A stretch of 64,000 nucleotides of DNA from positions 935,001 through 999,000 of the forward strand of contig JAPXFQ010001003.1 in the NCBI GenBank assembly GCA_028564705.1. Direction: 5' to 3'. The notes below the pieces were generated by a model. It had not been told where the DNA came from, did no database searches, and saw only the letters and a program-made list of their open reading frames with translations. The position numbers and the translations under genes were made by a program. Source of the DNA: Apricaphanius iberus (taxonomy: Eukaryota > Chordata > Actinopteri > Cyprinodontiformes > Aphaniidae). Shown piece after piece: positions 46,880 through 58,600 of the stretch. Position 1 is the first letter of the stretch; each line of letters opens with the position of its first letter.

Positions 46880-49670
46880 AAGCGTATTGTGCTTTTGTAT
46901 TTAGCTCCCCTGGTTCAATTCTTTGCAACCCCACTGGAGCTCTTAGATTGACGTTGTTGCCCATTTTCTTGGCTCAGTCAGATTGGATGGAAGGCTTCTC
47001 TGAAAAGCAATTTCAAGCTGTCTCTGACTCTGAATTGGACTCAGTTCTGGACTTGGACTGGGTCATTTTATCAGATGAATAGCAACCTGAACGATCCAGA
47101 GCTGTTTTTTGAACCGTAAAATGTGTCTAGAATTAAATAAATAAATAATGTACACTGTTTCAGCCATATGACTTGTATATTTAATGTAAATTTTTGGGAT
47201 AACAGAAATAGTAAAATTTGCCTTTATTATCTGTATAAAAACTAATTCATGGTTAAAGCTGTCAGGAGCCCAATGTTGCAGGCTGCTTTTCTAAATAGTT
47301 TCATTTCGAGCTCTGTTAGTCATGTTTAAGGATGTTGTTGAGGTTAAGCTGAACCTTTACACTAGTCTGACTGCTTTAGCTCCTGTATTTAGCTCTGTCC
47401 TTCTTCCCCATCGACTCTGACCAGCTCTCCTCTCCCTGCTGAAGGAAACTATTCCCATAGCATGACGTACAATGGTCAACGCCGTGTTTCACCATTGAGG
47501 TGGTACGTTCAGGGAGAGTTGAGACAGTGTAGATAAGCTTAAAGGGTGTGAATACTTTTTCCATCATGTGAATGGATAGGAAATTCTGTTTAATATTGGT
47601 GGAAGCTTTTTTTTATTTGGGGGAACTTGCCAGTGTGCTAAACATGTTAATATGATTTGGTATATAAAAAAATTAAATAAAGAACAAACACACTCCAGAT
47701 TTGTTTTATGGGCTTTTATTTATTATGCAAGCAAACCAAATATTTGCAGTGAAACACATGAACCGATTTTACACTAAACGTCCCTTTGGTTACATCCATC
47801 TTTAACCAGCATACACTTGAAATTAATAAGATAACATTAAATACGCACAGATCTTATTATCTCCAAAAGAGTCCCTCAAGTTTTTCAGCTTGAAACTCAG
47901 TAAGGCTTTTTGTTTTTTTGGTTATTTTATTGAAAGAGAGCTCAAACAGAAGCCTTGTAGAGTCTTATTTGCTCCACTAACTAACAATTTTAGTATTTAA
48001 ATATAAATGTCACTGATAATTAAGACGAAAAAAAGTAAGTTTGGATGAATCTTCTGTATATTTAAGAAGCACAATCCATTTTTAGTCACTTTAAGTCTCT
48101 CAACGCTTTTACACTGATTGTAATTATTGAACACAAATGTATTAGTTTTATGGATATTTACCAAATATTTACATATTCCTTTATATGAAAATGCTGAAAA
48201 AGGAACAGCAGTATTATCAGGTACTTTTCTGCTGTTTGCTAATGCTGTCATCAGCCACCAGGGTTATTTGAAGCAATGCTTTCAAAACCACTGAAGCTTT
48301 ACTTTATAATGTTCCAGTGGTTTAAAGCCCTTTTGATGAGATGCTGGAGTTACCAAAGTTCTTTGGAAGGATTGTACACTAATGCAGTGTCCAGCCTTTC
48401 AGCAGCATAAAAGAACGTTTCTCCTACTACCTCAGTTTAAGAAAGACAAAGTCGGCTTTCAGGTGACGAAGACCCAAAGAGTCATGCTGTGGAAGCTAAA
48501 GGAACATGAGCCATCTGTCTTTTTAATATTATGCTGTTGGTCACCTACTGTATGGCAACACTAATATCATTATTCTACAAAACCTCTGCAAAATAAACTA
48601 ATTTACTTGGCAATAACTCTTATATTAAGATTTTTACTTTATGTATCACGACACCACCAGCTAATTTTCTTGAGGTGATTTAAACATTTCCAGCTTATTT
48701 TGTCATTATAGGCTTGATGCCACATCAGAATAAACAGAAAAATAGAATAGCATACAGTTATCTCTATAGTTAGTACAATCAGCAAAGGTTTACTTTCCCT
48801 CTACAGCAAATACATGTATTTGATACATTTTTGGCACAGAGTTCAAAATAAAGTAAATTGTAGAAAAAAAACTAGAACAAAAAGATATAAATTGAGCCTC
48901 AGGTATCAATAGGTAAAACATATCTAATAGAGTAGGTTTGAAGTTGACCATTTTTCAGGTGTTAAAGCTGAACTCCCAGAAACAAAATAAACAATCTGCT
49001 CAATTTTCGCCTTTAAATGTGAAATATGGAAAATGTATAGAAAGGTCTATTGACAGAAATGGCTAATTTTTAAAAACAAAGGAGCAGTGATGGGATAGGT
49101 GACCGATTCAACTTGCAGGAAGGCTCCAGGAAAGGCACACGTGGTTGGAATATCATGCAGTAGCCAAAGCGTCCAATAGTTCAAACTTTTGGAGTAAAAT
49201 CCAGTTATTTACATATTTGTTTTGCATGTTGATCAAACTTCCTTTAAATTTAGACAAATCCTTCTGGGTTTTCAATGTGGCTTTTAACTGTTAGGTGTCT
49301 TATATGTATGATCAGAAATATATTTCTCTATCCCTGTATTCAATATAATAATTTCTAAGACATTTTCTCTGTTTATTTAAGTAATAATATATTTTTTAAC
49401 ATGTTTTAATTCAATTAAAATCAGTTGTTTTATGTTCCACCACAAAGTCTACAACCTCCCACAAAAGTACGAGTTGATAAGAAAAAATGTAACTCAACAA
49501 GCAGAAATTAACGGTACAGGATCTCCAGATAAGGAGGACATTTTAGCTCCCCATATATGGATGTTATAGCTTATTTGTTTTGCAAGTTTCAGATCTTGGA
49601 ATTAGAAGCTTTCACCTAAAATAAGTTTATACTAAAGTCTTTTTTTTTTTTAACCAATAAGAGCCATTCA
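46880..49670. other. Spacer of unit B, equivalent to 27030-29380
   Basis: Collinear with unit A, plus a stretch at about 48960-49430 that has no counterpart there. No gene was recognised in it. Confidence 0.5.
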
Positions 49671-49675
49671 AACTC

Positions 49676-52600
49676 TCACAACTCGTGGCCGTAGACATGA
49701 TCTTCAAATATGGACTGCTCCATGCTGTCGCAGATCATGGTGCAGAACGGACAAACTCTGTGACTCTGCTCGTGCTGCTCCAGCTCCTGCTGGGTTATGC
49801 CGGGGAAGCTCTCCTGGCAGTGACGACACACCGGCACCGGCTGCCAGCGGGGACAGGAATAGGGCGTCACGAGAGGTAAGAAAAGAAGGGAGAGATTAAG
49901 TTTTAGGTCCACTTTAAAAATAAACAGTAAACAGTTGCTCATGTGCACATCCAGGGATCATGTGTGCAAAGGGATGGTTTTCCTATTACTATGTTTTGCA
50001 GGAGAGTGGGTATAGCTTGGAGCTCTTCTGAGGAGTTGAAATGTTTATTTTATATTTATTGTGAAATCTGACATCCTTTAAGATATTTTTACATCAGAAC
50101 CCGTTAATGTAACATGCAAATTAATTTATTTGATTCTACTTCCCTAAACATTGAGTCTTTTGTTTTGCAACAAAATCATTGAAATACATGAAAACTGCCT
50201 TTGCAAATTGTGCTGTTTTCTTGCTCTTATCCAAGTCTAAAATGTGCTTAATATTCCCCTTATTACATAAATAAATTATTTGCATATAGTTATATAGACT
50301 GAATATACAGTGTAGTTAAGATTTCTCTGATTCTAAGCATACAGACTTTAGTGTAATCTTGAAAACGTGTATTAAAGTTCTCAGTGCTTTCTGAAGGTCC
50401 TCCAATGTTTTTCTTTTCCTAGGTGTCTTAAATTTTTCTCTCCATAGAAGCATAGAAATCACGTCTGTTCTGAGTTGGTGGTACATAATAAAACTAAAAT
50501 GAAGTTGAATTAAACTAGACATATGTCATATGTTTGCTGTAGACACTTTAGTGGATAAGACATCTGAACCCTGAAAACATAAACCAAAACTAAAATATAT
50601 CAGCATCACACTGGTATATAAATATTCTCTGAGGTATTTATTAAAACTACTCCTTCTAACTAAATTCACTACTAACTTTATATAGTGAACTTTATAGAGT
50701 AAAGACTCAGCCTGGATATCCTGCTACAAAACTACTAGATTAGCAGCTCCTGATCAGTTATAATACAGTATTTTTACAATAAGAAATATGAGATTGTTAA
50801 CATTTTTTGTGCTGAAGGAAATTATTTCACTCACCTCGTTGTGTGGTACCTGTAGGCTATCTGTAAAAGAAAAGGAATAGTTAGTATGATGAAAATGTAT
50901 AAGTGTCTCTCATTCTTTGAGGTTGAAACAAGTGATATGATCAATAAGTAAGTTCCAGCTTTCTTTATGAGGATAAATCTCAAAGCAGCTTGTATTTTGC
51001 TACATCACAAATATTAGAAGAAGGTGTTCTGGTCTGATGGGACCAAAACTAGTATTTTTCTGAAACACGGTGGTGGCAACATGGTACTGTTGGGACACTT
51101 TTCTTCAGAAGGGCTAAAGGAAACTGGTCAGAGCTGATGGGTATATGTTTGAAGCTGAATAGAGAGCAGAGCAATGCTGATTCATGACGTTGAACATGAA
51201 AACTTTTGAAAAACTTGTAACATTTTCGTTTTACTTCCTAATGATGTACTACTCTGTGTTGGTCTGTCGTGTAGAATATCAGTAAATTGTGGTCTGCGTT
51301 TTGCTAATGTGAGCCCAAGGGATATGTGTCCTTCTGCAAAGCTCTAAAGATGATATATTTAATCCAGCTATAGAACATTTACATCTAAATTCACATCTAA
51401 AGTGAGGCAAAGCTCAAATGTATCAATTCTAATCAAATCATGTGCAGCAGCTGGATTTACAACACAGATTGATACTTTATTAGCAGTACGAAAGTCTTTT
51501 TATCTGTATGGTTGGTGTATTGTGCGTATGATAAATAAATCACTTTATTTCGACAAGAGCTTTAAAACAAAACAACTTAGAAATTCATTCATATTGTATT
51601 TTCAAAATAAAAACACGGCAATATTTAAGACACACTGCATTTTGTGTGTCATAGAAACATCAACCTTTATAGATCGTACTCAGATAACAAAATGTCTCAT
51701 GAAAGGACAAAGTTCAAACCTGAACTGTTGCACAGATCGACTATATGGGCTCATATTATTGCAGCTGTGTGCATGCATGGTTCAGAGAGATGAGAGTAGC
51801 AAATGAAATTGTGGGACTGATCTCCCCTGTGGGAGGTGCATATTTACCCTGTTAGGTTTGTGGACGTCTAAAAATAAAAGCAGGTGAGCTGTAATCTATC
51901 CTCTCTCATATCATTTTTGGCTGAGGTTTATTTATTTATACGGTTACCTATGACCCTCAGCCTCAGGATTAGAGACAGCTCTGTAACTTTAGGCCATTTA
52001 TTTAGGAATCATTGTTTCATTTGACCATAAATGTTTTACTGATCAAATATTTTCATATTAAATTATAAAGAAAATAGTTTAAAACTATGTCATTGTTGTT
52101 ATTTGATGTTACAAAATTTGAATGGGCTAAAACCAGCAGGTCAGAGGTTTCCAAAATCATAGTTTAGAAATTTGCTCCAAGCATCTGTAATTGGTGCGTC
52201 ACCAAAGAATGTAGAAATATCTAATGTTTGTGCTGAAGGACTGAGCATCATCAAGTAAACTATTTCAGAGAAAAAGAAACCCAGCACAAAAACATGCTCA
52301 GCCTCAAACATCTAAAAATCTTTTCTAAGAAATAAGGGATTCAACGATACCACTTTTTTCAAAATCGATACCATACCGATACTTGGATTTGAGTACTTCC
52401 CGATGCAGAGTACCAATGCTGATACCTCTACCACACAAAAAAGTGCTATGAATTAGTAGATAGGTTTTATTTTATTTTCTGCTTGTTACAACAAATGATG
52501 TTGTATTAGATAACAAAAAAATAAAATAAAAATATCACAAAACTAAAATTTAAAAGTTAAAAGTGAACATTTTCTGTGAAATTGTTGCAGTTTCCATATT

Positions 52601-55600
52601 TTAAGTATCCGTTCATGGTCTCGCTTAATTTCAGCCAAGACCGATACGAGTACATTAGACGGTACTGGGGCCGATATCCAATACCAGTATCGGTATCGGT
52701 ACATCCCTAAAAGGAATATTTATGTTGGGATTTGAACAAGCTTCACACGGCAACAGTTTGCGCTTTTGGAGCAGCAGGCAGGCACCCCTAGTTCTGCTAG
52801 CATGCATTTGCTCCTCACCTATAGTCTCATATATGTTCTCCTGCTGACCTGATCTGTCCTGCTGGTCATGGCTGGCTGGAGCGTTGCCGCCTGGTACAAA
52901 GGGGTCTGGCTGCAAGTAGGATGGCTGGTCAGCTACAGGTGAGCCGATGTCTGTCAAACTTGAGCGAAGCCCCTCAATGTTACGTTTGAGTTCCTGAAAG
53001 AATAAACGTAGTTCAGATATGTGAAACCACGTTTGGGACTCAGATTTTGTGCTGAGTCTTTTCTGACACATACCTGGTTTTCTCTGGTGAGCTCATCTCT
53101 CTCCTGCTTGATCAGCATAATCTCCTGTTCCTTATCTTGAATGGAAATGTCCTTGTCGGCCAACATGTTATTCATCTCATTGAGTTGCATCTGAAAATAA
53201 ACAGAAGTAGCATGACTATAATTATACAGAGCCAAAACCATAATGGAGATTATTCTGTAAGTAACTATTTAGTGATATAATATTCACTTTTCATTAATCT
53301 GTTTCAGCGCCTCTCGGATCTTGGGAATTTTCAGATCACGCAAACCTGAATTTTTTTTTTGGTTCTCAAACACTTCGGTACGCCGGAGCGCAATCCGGCC
53401 TGTAAACGTTTTCTGTGAATTTTTTTTTCTTCCACAATTTAAGTATCGGTTCATGGTATCAGTTAATTGTTACCGATACTGATACAGTACATAATAAGAA
53501 CGGTAACGGCCCCGATAACAGTATTGTTATTGGTGCATCCCTAACCTCAGTGTGGTTTATAATAAAATTCACCCTTGATTACATTCATTATCAGTTCTCA
53601 GTGGGTTTTCTTCTAATCCACAAAAAAAGTGTAATTATTTAAACTGAGGCTAAATACATTGTAATCTAAGAAAGATGCAGATCTTCTTGCTTCTCTAAAT
53701 GTGTGATGTTATCTTTGGAAAGAGAAGGTAAAGACTTTCCTTCTTAAACAGGAAAGGTAGAGAACATCTCTTTGTCTTCAATATAAAAAAAACAAAATGA
53801 ATTTAACCTAAATTTACCTCATATTTGCTGCTTTGACGCTGTTCATCCTCAAAGCTTCTGGCCAAATTCTTCAGCTGGTCCTTGACATCCTGCAGCTCCT
53901 TTTCTAAAAACTCAGCTTGTCTCTTGGCAGCCCTCGTCTCCTCCCTCTCTGCCGCGATCTTCGCCTGTGCATCCTGCAGCTGCTTGGAGAGAGTCTGACA
54001 CTGCATCTGAAGAGAACACCTCATTAAGTCTTGTCCCTTTTATTGAAATCTGTTCAGTAGTCTTTTGAAGAGTAATTTGTTTTACTTGTAAAAAACAGAA
54101 AAAAGTACCCTGAGGTCCTCCTGTGGAGTACTCTGCAGTGAGTCTTGTTGTGAAAGCCTCCTACACAGCTCTCTGTTCTCCCTTTGCATGTCGTCCATGT
54201 TGCCTTTCAGGCTTTGCAGCTTTTGCAGTTCTAGAGAGAGTCTGTCCTTCTCTTTGTTGCTGCTCTGAAGATCAACCTAGCAACCATAAAGCAAACATTT
54301 CAGAAAGCTTAACAATGAGGTAGAGGGAAGTCTGAAGATCATCCTGATAGCACAGTATGGTGGTAGATTATGGCTAGATGGATGTTCTGTTGACGTCCTG
54401 TTGCTATCCTACTACGCTGGATAAGCAGGTTATTGTAAAATGCGTTTTAAACCCCAAACAACTATAAAACTGTGCACCCTCTGAGAAAACAACATTTTAT
54501 AATTCCATTTGTTTTCAGCAGATTCCTTTTGCCAATTTTTTTACTTTATTTCCCATTCAGACTCCAAATATCATAATTGTGTCAATAAATATTCTAAGAA
54601 TGTAATCAGTATTAATGGTGGGACAAACAGGTCAACTTAAGGTTAATTATATAAATCATTGCAGCTTGAAGGAGTTTACCTGCAGAAGCTGGATGGTGTC
54701 CAATGTATTTGACAAGTCCCGTTCAGCTTCTCTGAGTTTAGCTTTCAGTCTAAAACATACAAAACAGAGAGTTAATGAAAAATATCAATGTGTGAAGAAA
54801 GAATTATAAGAAGAATATGTTTTACCAACTTGTATACCAACAAATCGGGTTGGTCGCCTGACCAATCAGGTTTGTTAATTATCAGATGTCTTCTTTGATT
54901 ATCATATTAAATAGAGTAATGATAATTAATTAATTATAAAATCACAGAACAGCTATATTTAGTACTGAGATTGAATAACACTATTTATATCTTGAAGGCA
55001 GGTGAAAAGCATTTTTTAGGATTATCAGACTAAAGATGGCTGAATACAAAATACCTGCCACAGTCTAAAATAACTTTTTTTTAAATTAGTTTTTTAAGAA
55101 GAGTTGAGAGAAAGTGCAGACTTTACTTAGTAATCTCGTCACTTTGTGCCTCAATCTTCCCTTTCAGCTCCTCACGCTCTTCTTTCATCATATTGATCTT
55201 CGTCACAGCTCGATCATATTTCTCCTTAAGAAATTGTACAGATGTAAATGGGCCCAGGAAAAGGCTGGTGTAGGTTCTATTTCCTTTAATGACAAAGTGA
55301 AACCATGTTACCTCATCACTTCTTAATGACATAGACCTTTGAATTGATTTGTCCAGCTCTGTAGAGTTTTGTTCCCGTATTTCCATCTTCTTGGTCATCA
55401 GGATCACCACCTCCTCCTAGCAAGTAGCAGCAGCATCAGGGTTAGCTTTTCATCCTGGTCAATCCGTTTAAGTTTCAGGACGAACTGATAGCAAACCTTT
55501 AGGCGGTCGTTTTCCTTCATCTGCAGCTGCAGCGTCTGCTTGAGTTTGTCACTTTGCACCTTCAGCTCATCCATTTCTTTGACCAGTTTAGCCTTTTCTG

Positions 55601-58600
55601 CCTCTCTCTGCTCGTTTTGCTCCTGTACAAATCAAACACGCTCCGTCAACTGTTCAATGTTCATTTGAAAGTTTACAGACCTAGTCGGTTGCACAATGAA
55701 CAAACTTTACAAAGAAAAAAAACCTTATGGGCGTACCTTAAAGCTGCTGATGTCTTTCTGGTTCTTCTGCAGAGCAATTTTTAAGGCTTTATTTTCTGCT
55801 CTCATCTCATCCAGCTGTTTCTGCAGCTCAGCTTTCTCTCGATGACTCTGTTCAACTTGCTCCTGGGGTTAAATACAAGTTGCAGAAATCTACATTATTG
55901 CAAACCTGAACATAAATCAAGAATGATCTTGAAATTAGATTAATGATGTCAAGAAGAAATGACAGTCATCCATCATGGTGAAAATCTGACGTGTTCATGT
56001 GTACCACACAGTGTTATCAACACATTAAGACAATTAGCTCTTTAGTCGGTTTGTCGACAGTAGCCTGTTTGTTCTTTTGTCTTGAGTAATACCTAAGAAA
56101 GCCTTATACTTCTTTTATCGTCCACTTATTTTTAAGGACCCACTGCACAGTATGTTATCCAGATGGGACAAAGACTAAACTGGAATAAGTGAAAAAGCAC
56201 CCAAATCTAAAGAAAAAAAAGAAAGAGCTTCAGAAAAAACTGAGGACTAACTGATCCAAACCATTTTAAAAGATAATTAAAAGTCTGGCTGATTGGAAGT
56301 CCAACCAAACTAGAAGTGGTGTATCGACTTCAGAAAATAGGAAATAAAAATCTTAATTTGGCCAACTGATAAATATAGATAAAAACGAAAACGATTTAAC
56401 TTGAGTTCTTCGATTCCCTCATTTATTTGTAAGTGTAGGTAAAAATAAGAAGTTGTTAACGGAAGAGAATGGTAGTTAATTTTCCAATACACTTCTCTAA
56501 AACAAGTGTTTTAAATACGCCATCAAGTTTTCTCTGATGGCTGTGTGAACGGGGTGAATAAAAGCAGAAAAAATAAGACTTTAATATTAATGTAGACCCT
56601 TTAAAAAAAACATGAGAACTAGAAGCACCACAGGTGACACAGACGAGCTGACTTCCTTTTTTGCTACATCATGTTTTTTTGCATAAATCTATGACAGTAC
56701 AACAACTATGTGGAAGTGTGAATTCAGAACCTGCAGGAAGGTTACCTTAAATTTTGCAGTTCAGATTATCTTACACTACAGAACACAGCTCCTTTCATAA
56801 GCAGTAGGGAAGTTTGATTTGCTCTTATCGCAAATGTGACAATAGGAAAAGGCACTTAAGCTCCCTTAGCATTAAATAGGAACGCTATAAGTTATTTTTA
56901 AACATTTCTATTTAATTTTGTTATTCTCAAGCAGATAAACTGGGGTTAACATTGTATGTGATACCTGTGTTGTGATAACCAGCAGGTCGTCATCTTCAAT
57001 GTGCTCTGTGTTTTGCTCTGATGGATTTCGGAAACAGAAGGGAGTGCTGGCTCCTCGCACCTGCCCGGTGTTGTCAATGTACAAGAACTGGTAGAACTCG
57101 ATCTCGTCTTTGGGCAGGTAGTACTCTGATGGTGAAGTGACAGAACAAGCAGGATTAGATTCAAGATCATAAATTTGTTAGAGTTCTGTTGTTACTAAAG
57201 GTTATTTTTATGCAGATATTTAGTCAGTCAAATATATCTCTATATAAAAATGTTGGGTCACACACACAGCCATCAGGTGGCGCTACTCTGCTCTAGCCCC
57301 ACAGGAAGTGGGGGCGGAAATCTATAAATACAGCCTGCTTCCACCCGCTCGTTCTTCTTCGATCTGCTGGCCGGCGAGCAACAGAAGATCATTTCCAACC
57401 ATCTTCCTTCGCTGGCGGAGGGAAGCCCGAGTTTCTGGCAGAAACTTGCTCCAAAGAAACCCGAAGACAACTCCAGGTGAATATTGAACATTGATAAACA
57501 AAGACGTTGTTTATCCCCAGAGCCCGATGAAACCCCTCTGAGTTTCAGGCTGCCGACTGCTGAGAAACGGGAGCTGTGAGCCACGCGTGCCGAGAGCCGA
57601 ACCAACCAGAATCCGCATTTAGCCACCGAGCCGATAAGACGTGAATGCCGAACTGGAGAGCTCCAAAAAGGTACTGTTAAAAAGGTGGATGCCGATCGCC
57701 ACGCAGCCAGCCAGGAGAAGCCAGAGTCAGGAGCTTCCCACCGCTGCTAGTCAGATCCTTTGTTAGCCTGCTGGCTAACACTCCCTGGAGGTAGTTTTAC
57801 TCTGTGTTTTTTTTAAAGACTTTTCCCGACAAAGAGTTGTTTTAAACCCTGTAATTGTGAGCTACTCAATCAGACAGGAGTTTCCCCTTTTGTGTTTAAT
57901 GTTTAATAAATGTATTTGAGCCACTCTAAACGCCCCACATGCGTCGCAGACAGCTAAAGCTAACCAAGCCCACGTGTTGGTTTAGGCCGGTGTTTCATAA
58001 ACAAAGATCGCTGTTCAAACAGAACTCGGTTTAAAAATAGATTGTTTAATAACAGAAACTAATCTGATGAGCTGTGTTTGAACTCTCCTTATTTGACAAA
58101 AATATGGGAATTACATTGTTTTACCATCGTGAACAAGCCATAAATTAAGTAGTTCTCCAATGGTTAATTACTCTTATCCAGATAACTTTTTTAACATAAC
58201 ACTTCTTAATCCAAACAATGTTTTGTGTTTTCTTACATTACTTATTGGTTTGGAGGTAAACCAGTAGTGCTAAATTAGTTAAACTAATTAAGTTTCATTC
58301 CAGCATCTGCAGATCAAGTCTTTGGTTCTTAAAACATCCAAATTAATCTAGAACTGTGACACCAGAATACATGGTTTCTCATCTTATTACTTTATTACTT
58401 GCTCCATCTTTTATGCTCTTTCATTTTAACTATTAATTTATTTTAATCAGTAGTGTGTTCTCTTTTTCTAGCTTGGTAATTAAAATATTTTTCTTATTTA
58501 TTTATTTTTTAATACATTTTTGTATCTTTGAAAGTAACCGTTGTCTTTCTTGTTCAACACACACAGTTTATGGTCAATAGACAGCAAATAATTAATTCCT

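Noticed and set aside
57273..57626. 117-codon minus-strand frame in calcoco2 intron 3
   Set aside because: No known similarity, no splice logic with the gene; it lies in the GC-richer island, which explains the open frame.
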